Shown: positions 16,424 to 22,182 of the stretch, piece after piece | Numbering within the stretch: the stretch's first letter is position 1 | Layout: each line of letters begins with the position of its first letter | From: Prorocentrum cordatum | Taxonomy: Eukaryota; Sar; Dinophyceae; Prorocentrales; Prorocentraceae | DNA: 22,182 nt | Assembly: GCA_963575745.1 (NCBI GenBank) | Contig: CAUYUJ010011583.1 | Span: 1 to 22,182, forward strand | Reading direction: 5' to 3' | Position numbers and translations under genes: made by a program | The notes under the pieces: generated by a model | What the model was told of the DNA's origin: nothing | Seen by the model: only the letters and a program-made list of their open reading frames with translations | Databases searched by the model: none

Positions 16424-16491
16424 ACTGCGGGAAGTACCCCATCGGAAGACAACCGTCTGAGAATCCTCAAACGCGCCAACACAATTCCTGA

Positions 16492-16633
16492 GATTTCAGC
16501 GCCGCGAGTCAACGTGATTGTTGCGTCCTGACAAGTCTGCATCGTGCCAGGACACATCCCCAGGATTTCAACACCGCGAATCAACATGACTATTGCGTCC
16601 CGACATTCGTACATCGTGCCAGTACGCAAATTC
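16492..16633 (+). repeat. Two tandem 72-bp units
   Basis: GATTTCAGCGCCGCGAGTCA at 16492 and GATTTCAACACCGCGAATCA at 16564. Both contain ATTGCGTCC and CATCGTGCCAG at matching offsets. Confidence 0.85.
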
Positions 16634-16639
16634 TTGGAC

Positions 16640-16925
16640 CTGAACCGCTCGAATCCTTACGCAGAACTGCTGCAGACTTTCAAGACGAGTGTGCGCTAAG
16701 GCGAGAGCCACATTTTGAAAAGGAGCCTCCCTCCAGCATTGAAATTGCTGCAACCTGGTAACACGACTGCGCGTGACGCTAAGGCGAGAGCCACATGTTG
16801 AAAAGGAATTGCCGTCCATCCTTGAAACTTTCGCGGTTGAAAAACGCATGTGCGAGTCGCTGAAGCGAGAGCCGCATTTTGAAAACCACCCGCCCTCCAT
16901 CCGTAAAGCTGCTGCTAGCTTTAAG
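16640..16925 (+). repeat. Dispersed ~82-bp family, tandem run
   Basis: Unit GCGAGAGCCACATTTTGAAA...GCCCTCCATCCGTGAAGCTG starts at about 16701, 16784 and 16865 (82-bp spacing), with a partial copy before. The minus strand stays open as an F/S/C/R-rich repeat frame, but related copies elsewhere are broken. Confidence 0.75.
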
Positions 16926-17029
16926 CTACAGGATCATACAGTGTGGGGAAGTCTCGGGCGAACCTTCCGGCCCTCCTTACCGACACGTCTGGTGGTGCGA
17001 CAGGAAGGGTAACAGTACACGGAGTAGGG

Positions 17030-17085
17030 ATGGAGGAGAAGGAGAAGGAGAAGGAGAAGGAGGGGGAGAAGGAGGAGGAAGAGCA
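17030..17085 (+). repeat. (GGAGAA)n / GGA array
   Basis: Purine array of GAGAAG and GGA units. Confidence 0.93.
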
Positions 17086-17100
17086 GCCCCAGAGTACAGT

Positions 17101-17188
17101 CAAGACGCGTCCACTATGCTGCAGTGCGCCCTCCTGTCCCTGTCCCAGGCCCCCTGTTCAGAAGTCCCCACAAGACTTCCGTCTGACC
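17101..17188 (+). repeat. GGA-linked duplicated segment, copy 2
   Basis: Same landmarks as 16347-16423, with a short insertion (about 17130-17150). Confidence 0.7.
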
Positions 17189-17547
17189 ACAAGAAGCGCC
17201 TCCTTGAGAGACGAGCACCGCATGGGACTGTCGTCAAGGTGAGAGCCCCGTTTTGGACAAGAGCTGCCATGCACCCTTCTAGCGAACAATAAGCCGTGCG
17301 GGAAGGTATGCTCGTACAGTTCGACGCGGTGTCCAGCGAGATCGCCGTTTTTAGGAGAGAAGAAAACGAACGCCCCAAGATGTGCAACGCTTGCGAACGT
17401 TCCCATTTGTGGCCGCCAATTCCGAGGAAGTCTCAAGCAAGAGGCCCATGTCGAAAAGGAACCGCCCTCTTTCCGTGCAGGTGTTCAACGTCATCCCCAC
17501 GTGCTCTTAAGCGTCTGGCCTTTCACTTCAAGGATCGGGACGGCCGA
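17189..17547. other. Unassigned region with degenerate ~82-bp family copies
   Basis: Weak copies at about 17238-17290 (GTGAGAGCCCCGTTTTGGAC) and 17439-17490 (AGGCCCATGTCGAAAAGGAA). No gene recognised. Confidence 0.4.
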
Positions 17548-17550
17548 CAT

Positions 17551-17730
17551 GGGTAGGGAAAGAATGGGCACCATGCCCAACAGCAGTTCCTGTTCCTTTG
17601 GACAGGACGCGCTGTCCGCGCCGCCGCGGCCTGTGTCTATTTGAGACAGAAGGCCGCCTGCCCAACAGCGGCCGCTGTTGGTTTGGGATAACATTTGTTG
17701 TTGGGCATTGTACCCATTTTTTCCGTACTC
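17551..17730. repeat. Nested multi-hairpin element (closing stem plus three hairpins)
   Basis: Closing arms 17551-17587 and 17694-17730 are inverse copies over 37 bases with about eight mismatches (shared core ATGCCCAACA). Inside, in order: GGACAG/CTGTCC (17600-17605 and 17612-17617); GCGGCCTGTGTCT with AGACAGAAGGCCGC (17626-17638 and 17644-17657, one bulge, 5-base loop); and the perfect 20-bp palindrome CCAACAGCGGCCGCTGTTGG (17662-17681). The order gives a four-stem cloverleaf-like fold. No coding sequence. It could be a foldback transposon remnant or a structured RNA. Confidence 0.8.
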
Positions 17731-17754
17731 CTTTCGGGCGTCCACAAAAGAAGT

Positions 17755-17835
17755 CAAGCGAAAGACACATGTTGAGAAGGAGCCGTCCTCCATCCTCAAA
17801 GCTGTTGTAAGATGTGAGACGGACGTGCGCGGCGC
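17755..17835 (+). repeat. Dispersed ~82-bp family, single copy
   Basis: GCGAAAGACACATGTTGAGA then GAGCCGTCCTCCATCCTCAA. Confidence 0.65.
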
Positions 17836-18357
17836 TGAAAAGCTGCGAAACAGCGCACAGCCACAACGGCACCGCTGGCAGGCAGAAAAGCTCGATTCAG
17901 GTCGTTGTCCTCTTTTTCTTCTCGTCTCTCCCCTTACCTTTCGATCTCCCTCGTCTCCCTTGCCTCTCTACCACCCTTTGTGTGTATCTCTCTCTCTCTC
18001 GCGCGCGTCTGTCACAATGAGGGTAAGCGCGCCGGGAGGTATCGAGGCTTGCGGATTGGCATTGCTGGGCTTCTGGACGCTACAGGCATCCTTCGCATCG
18101 CCTGTGCCTCCCCAGCCATCCGTCAGACCCTCCCAGCTGCACGTTTGCGCTCGTCCTCCGGGGTGTCCTGAGGCTCGGGTCGTCCCCGCTCTGCTCCTCC
18201 CGTCTCTCCCCCCCCGTGCCGTGCGCTCGCTCTGGGCTCGTGGCTCCCGGTTCCTCTCGCGTCCTTCCTGCCCCGCCGCGCTCTCCGCCTCGCCTCCCCG
18301 AGGCATCGTTCGCTGCGCTTGCTCGCCCCTGGCAGAGGCCGCGGCCCAGCCCACCCC
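17836..18357. other. Unassigned region with short CT tracts
   Basis: CT tract at about 17987-18000. From about 18200 GC-rich and open on both strands. No domain recognised. Confidence 0.3.
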
Positions 18358-18483
18358 TCCTCCTCCTCCTGCTTTTCCTCCTCCTCCTCCTCCTCCTGCT
18401 TTTCCTCCTCCTCCTCCTGCTTTTCCTCCTCATCGTCATCATCATCACCACCAGCGTCACCACCACCACCACCATCATCGTCG

Positions 18484-18541
<58 letters not shown>

Positions 18542-19086
18542 GACCATGACCATCACCATCACCATTACCATTACCATCACCATCACCATCACCATCACCA
18601 TCCTCCTCATCGTAATCGTCATCGTCATCAACATCGCCATCAACACCACCGTTGTCCACCAGCAACATCGCAATCATCATCATCATCCTCATCCTATCGT
18701 CATCGTCATGATCATCATCATCATCATCTTCATCATCATCACCACCATCATCATCATCAAAATCATCATCGTCATCACGCGCGCAGGCAGTGCTGGTGGC
18801 CGAGCTCGAGAAGCAGCTGCTCGACCACCGTCATCATCATCATCATAATCGTCATTGTCATCATCATCATCATCATCACCATCATCACCACCATCATCAT
18901 CGTCATCAGCATCACCATCATCACCGTCGTCATCATCACCACCATCACCATCACCATCACCATCAACATCCCCAGCATCATCGTCACAACCATCATTACC
19001 GGCATCATCACTAACATAACCATCATCATCACCATCATCATCACCAGCATCATCGTCATCATCAGCATCATCAACAGCATCATCAC

Positions 19087-19120
<34 letters not shown>

Positions 19121-19215
19121 GTCGTCGTCGTCGTCATCATCATCATCATCATCGTCATCAGCATCATCATCGTCATCATCACCATCATCATCCTTCTCAT
19201 CATTGTCATCATCAT
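18358..19215 (+). repeat. (TCC)n then (CAT)n compound array
   Basis: TCC to about 18427, then about 780 bp of CAT/CAC/CGT triplets in one orientation, broken by the exon-like insert at 18773-18824. The poly-His, poly-Ile and poly-Ser frames on + and the poly-Asp and poly-Met frames on - come from the array. Confidence 0.95.
18773..18824 (+). pseudogene. Truncated copy of the coiled-coil exon start, embedded in CAT satellite
   Basis: 51 of 52 bases match 20404-20455. The match covers the intron end (CATCACGCGCGCAG), the acceptor AG and the first codons A-V-L-V-A-E-L-E-K-Q-L-L. After CTCGA it breaks into CCACCGTCATCATC, so the exon is lost and the frame runs into poly-His. It is either a duplicated, satellite-interrupted exon or a decoy acceptor. 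Confidence 0.65.
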
Positions 19216-19568
19216 TCCATTTTCGAGTGGTGAGCGATGGCGACCTCGAGGAAGCGGCGTGGACGGACAGGTCGAACCACAGTTCTGCGTGGGAGTGTGG
19301 CCTGGATAGGGTGAGCGGCCAGCTGCCGTCGTCTCGGTCTCTGGACCGCCTCTTCATAGGCCGTGGCAGCAGTTTAGTGAGAGCTTGCCAGTGCGAGCGG
19401 TTCTCTCATGTCTCTTGGGCCGCCTGTGTGTGGGAGTGCGACAGTTGTACTAGTGGCGCCATGTGGGCGTGCAGCAGTTGTGAGTTCGCCTTCTGTGCAC
19501 CATGCAGTTTCCAAAGGAAGCTCCCTCAGCGTTCGGATGTCGTTGTCTCGGTCGGCTCCCGGGTCTAG
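19203..19568 (+). CDS. Cys-rich, zinc-finger-like open frame (exon candidate)
   Basis: Within a 121-residue frame, residues 79-101 read C-D-S-C-x7-C-S-S-C-E-F-A-F-C-A-P-C. This is a CX2C-X7-CX2C-X4-CX2C arrangement with W before the third Cys and F between the last pairs, like the cysteine spacing of ZZ/DC1-type zinc fingers. Cys codons start at 19437, 19446, 19470, 19479, 19494 and 19503. Further Cys at residues 62, 64 and 75 precede it. The first ~10 residues come from the CAT array, so the true start is not the first ATG; an acceptor such as ...GCAGTTTAG (about 19376) is possible. It is the only non-repetitive frame in its neighbourhood. Whether it belongs with the coiled-coil segments is unknown. 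Confidence 0.4.
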   Translation: MSSSFHFRVVSDGDLEEAAWTDRSNHSSAWECGLDRVSGQLPSSRSLDRLFIGRGSSLVRACQCERFSHVSWAACVWECDSCTSGAMWACSSCEFAFCAPCSFQRKLPQRSDVVVSVGSRV

Positions 19569-19684
19569 CGAAGAGTGCGTCACTGTTTGCGCCGGCTTTA
19601 GACGGGAGTTGGCTAGTGAGTGCAAGGGGGGGTATTGGCCGCCAACTTGACGGCGTTGGATCCGCAGGTTCGCTGCTACAAAAA

Positions 19685-19686
19685 GC

Positions 19687-19736
<50 letters not shown>

Positions 19737-20304
19737 CCATTATCATCACTATTTCCATCATCATCATCACCACCATCATCATCACCACCATTATGAACAT
19801 CATCATCACCAGCATCACCATCAGCTTCAGCAGTAGCAGCATCAGCATCATCAGCAGCATCAGCATCATCATCATTATCATCCTCGTCGTCATCATCATC
19901 CTCCTCATCATCATTATCGGCAGCAGCATCATCCCCATCGTCCTCGCCGTCGTCATCCTCCTCCTCCTCCTCGTCATCATCATCCTTATCATCCTCGTCG
20001 GCGTCATCACCCTCCTCAGTATCATCATCATGGTCGTCGTCATCATCATATGTTCCCTTCTCATCATGATCATCCTCCTTCTTCTCATCATCATCAGCAG
20101 TACCAGCACCATTAGCATAATCCTTCTCTTCCCCTTCCTCCTCTTCCTCCTCCTCCGTATGGTCATCATCAGCAGCATCATTATCTTCACCATCATCAGC
20201 CGCATCATCATTATCATCATCAGCATCATCACCAGCGAAATCACCCTCCTCATCAATACCATCGTACTCATCATCAACACCACCACCAGCATCATCGTCA
20301 TCAG

Positions 20305-20342
<38 letters not shown>

Positions 20343-20409
20343 CCACCATCATCATCATCATCATCAACATCATCATCACCACCACCACCACCGCCACAAC
20401 CACCATCAC
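19685..20409 (+). repeat. (CAT)n/(CAG)n/(CTC) compound array
   Basis: About 720 bp of CAT with CAC, CAG, CTC and CGT triplets, all in phase with the CAT orientation of the 18.4-19.2 kb array. It leads directly into the acceptor-like ACGCGCGCAG. Confidence 0.95.
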
Positions 20410-20417
20410 GCGCGCAG

Positions 20418-20519
20418 GCAGTGCTGGTGGCCGAACTCGAGAAGCAGCTGCTCGAGAACGGCGTCCTGGCCGCCAGGTGCTCCCAGCTGGAGTCCGAGAA
20501 AGGCGCCGCCCTTGCGGGG
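20418..20519 (+). CDS. Candidate coiled-coil exon, fuller copy
   Basis: After CGCGCAG (AG 20416-20417) the frame reads A-V-L-V-A-E-L-E-K-Q-L-L-E-N-G-V-L-A-A-R, then C-S-Q-L-E-S-E-K-G-A-A-L-A. This is an E/K/Q/L-rich segment with L, N or C at successive heptad core positions and G/C-ending codons, quite unlike the flanking arrays. The open frame continues to a TGA at 20616-20618, but residues after about 20519 are R/G-rich and less convincing; possible donors lie in this stretch (for example GGTGCG at about 20556). The parent protein is not recognised. The 5' portion is duplicated at 18773-18824. Confidence 0.5.
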
Positions 20520-20639
20520 CGCGTGCGCGGGCGGGCGATCGAAGGGCACTCGGCGGGTGCGCGGGGGCTTCGGCCGCAGACGGACCTCGCGAGAGGATTC
20601 TGCGGGCCTGCGCTGTGAGGGGAAGGAGGATGAGGATGA

Positions 20640-20952
20640 GGAAGATGGTACCGTTATGATTCATGGTGATACCGGTGATGATGACGCTGATGATAATGAG
20701 GAGGAGGATGACGCTGGTGATGATGATGGTTACCGTTCTTATTGATGATGACGATGATGACGATGACGATGATGACGATGATGCTGCTGCTGCTGATGAT
20801 GCTGATGATGAGGATGATCATGATCATGATGCTGATGATGATGATGCTGCTGCTGATGATGGTGACGATGATGACGATGATGCGGATGCTGATGATTAAA
20901 CTGATGCTGATGATCATGATGCTGCTGCTGATGATGATGCTGATGTTGATGT

Positions 20953-20984
<32 letters not shown>

Positions 20985-21036
20985 CTGATGATGATGACGA
21001 TGATGATGATGATGATGCTGATGATGATGATGATGC

Positions 21037-21089
<53 letters not shown>

Positions 21090-21090
21090 G
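20640..21090 (+). repeat. (GAT)n compound array
   Basis: GAT with GAC, GCT and GTT variants, about 450 bp, pure GAT in its last ~35 bp. Complementary to the (CAT/ATC)n arrays on the other side of the coiled-coil exon candidate. Confidence 0.96.
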
Positions 21091-21096
21091 TCAGGA

Positions 21097-21340
21097 GGAG
21101 GAGAAGGAGAGGAGGAAGGGAGGAGGGCGAGGAGGAGGATGAGGAGGAGGAGGAGGAGGTGGAGGATGAGGAAGAGGAGGAGGAGGAGGAGGGGAGGGAG
21201 AGGGACACAAGGAAGGGGAGGAGATGGGCAGAGGGAGATGGGGGACGAGTGGGGAGTGGCGAGGCGAACGGGCTGGAGAGATGGGGAAAGGGGGAGAGGG
21301 GAGGGGGAGCGGTTTGGAGGACGATAGATGTTGCGGGGGG
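21097..21340 (+). repeat. Degenerate GGA array
   Basis: GGA/GAG/GGGA purine-rich array that becomes increasingly degenerate to the right. Confidence 0.9.
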
Positions 21341-21478
21341 CGGAGGGGGTGTGAGATCTTTGAAGGTTGTCCTGCACCCCCAGCCCCACAGGTTTCCAGA
21401 GCTGTCTCCAGGGATCTCTGGAGGCCCCAGGAGCTTCAAAAAGGGCCAGCAGTATCCCCCAGAACCTCGATCTTCGAT
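21341..21478. other. Unassigned spacer
   Basis: Contains a repeated CCAGGGATCTCTGG-like symmetric patch (about 21411-21425). No gene recognised. Confidence 0.3.
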
Positions 21479-21603
21479 CCTCTTCCTCCTCCTCCTCCTC
21501 CTCCTCCTGTTCCTCCTCCTCCTGTTCCTCCTTCTCCTCCTCCTCCTCCTCCTCCTCCTCCTCCTCCTCCTCCTCTTCCTCTTCCTCCTCCTCCACCTCC
21601 TCG
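21479..21603 (+). repeat. (TCC)n microsatellite
   Basis: Pyrimidine array, inverse in orientation to the GGA arrays on either side (21097-21340 and 21778-21908). Confidence 0.95.
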
Positions 21604-21777
21604 AGGACGCGAGTCTGAGACCATCACTTATACGCATTCACCGCCAGTGACCCCAGGAGGCAGATGCTTCGGACATTCTCGGGCACAAGGGGGGCCCAAA
21701 TATGTGCACATCTGCTGCTTCCCAGGGTCAGAGGGAGCCGACTCTCCCGGCGGGACATACAAAATATGCTTAAGCTC
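21604..21777. other. Unassigned spacer
   Basis: No gene recognised. Confidence 0.3.
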
Positions 21778-21908
21778 AGGAGGAGGAGGGGCGGGATGAG
21801 GAGGAGGAGGAAGAGGAGGAGGAGGAGGAGGAGGAGGGGGGAAGGAGGTGGAGGAGGAGGGGGAGGGAGAGGGGGAGGGAGGGGGAGGGGAGGGGGGGAG
21901 GGGGAGGG
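21778..21908 (+). repeat. GGA/GGGA array
   Basis: GGA then GGGGA/GGGA units, purine-only over most of its length. Confidence 0.95.
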
Positions 21909-21954
21909 GGTCGCATGCGGGAGGGCGAATGGACGCCCAGCCTCGGCACCCAGA

Positions 21955-22182
21955 GGCGACCGCGACCTCCAGCTGGCCGCGCTGCGGGCCGCTGCCGTGG
22001 AGTGCGCGACCAAGCCCTCCAGCGCGCCTCGCGCTGGCAGGGCTTCGGAGGCATCCGCAGGGACAGCGACAGAAGGGCATGTATCAGCGAGCGCAGAACG
22101 GTGTAAAATAAACTGTTTCGCTGTCGGGGGCGCCTGTCCCAGGGCGGCTGGAAAGTTTATACCCCTACGGTGCCACCGTAAG
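21955..22182 (+). CDS. Candidate partial coding segment at the window edge
   Basis: After a GGA array and CCCAG, one frame reads G-D-R-D-L-Q-L-A-A-L-R-A-A-A-V-E, resembling a helical coiled-coil exon, and stays open to the window end. A second frame (21915-22106) reads R-D-Q-A-L-Q-R-A-S-R-W-Q-G-F and ends at TAA (22104-22106), right before AATAAA (22107-22112). The two frames overlap, so at most one is coding in the overlap; I cannot decide between them. AATAAA is not the usual polyadenylation signal in dinoflagellates. Partial at the right edge. Confidence 0.25.

Noticed and set aside
17551-17730. tRNA or tmRNA cloverleaf
   Set aside because: Stem lengths, loops and size do not fit; no T-loop GTTCRA motif or CCA-type end in the right place.
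17678-19309. 543-codon + frame, poly-His then poly-Ile
   Set aside because: Mostly translation of the CAT array, with frame changes along the repeat; the non-repeat part has no recognisable domain.
19450-20664. 404-codon minus-strand frame, poly-Met
   Set aside because: Antisense of the CAT array and of the coiled-coil exon candidate.
22107-22112. AATAAA polyadenylation signal directly after a stop
   Set aside because: Attractive position, but dinoflagellates generally do not rely on AATAAA and the coding frame before it is not established.

Overview
This is eukaryotic, intron-bearing, repeat-saturated nuclear DNA, most probably from a dinoflagellate. Three things point there: one convincing gene made of RCC1-type repeats with the wording (SDGSAVACG...GQCDLP) that I associate with dinoflagellate RCC1 families; a likely GC-AG intron, a splice type dinoflagellates use often; and a very high load of microsatellites, minisatellites and foldbacks around sparse exons. 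Genus assignment is not possible by eye.

Layout. 1-2.6 kb: gene-poor DNA with an 11-bp tandem array, two copies of a ~160-bp dispersed repeat, two adjacent 8-bp minisatellites, two hairpins and a GGA array. 2.58-3.65 kb: six-unit satellite of ~175 bp. 3.94-4.45 kb: long imperfect inverted repeat (foldback). 4.65-6.40 kb: the RCC1-repeat gene, two exons, seven repeats. 6.4-10.2 kb: microsatellites (GGA, CT, AT, CGT, CATAG, poly-C), a palindrome nested in an inverted repeat, and a frame-preserving 291-bp duplication. 10.2-13.4 kb: a short coiled-coil-like exon candidate, GGA arrays, a strongly T-poor block and a family of short hairpins with a constant loop and co-varying stems. 13.4-18.0 kb: long TAG/TCG/GGA arrays, palindromic minisatellites, an ~82-bp dispersed family and a nested multi-hairpin element. 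18.0-22.2 kb: (CAT)n arrays holding a truncated copy of a coiled-coil exon, a Cys-rich ORF, the fuller coiled-coil exon, then (GAT)n, GGA and TCC arrays and a GC-rich coding-like end.

Only the RCC1-repeat gene is well supported. From about 10.7 kb to the right edge the window may be one or more genes with very large satellite-filled introns; a few short segments look exonic (heptad-patterned or Cys-rich), but joining them is inference. Most long open frames elsewhere are by-products of trinucleotide arrays and are left out. I see no tRNA, rRNA, CRISPR array, transposase or reverse transcriptase.
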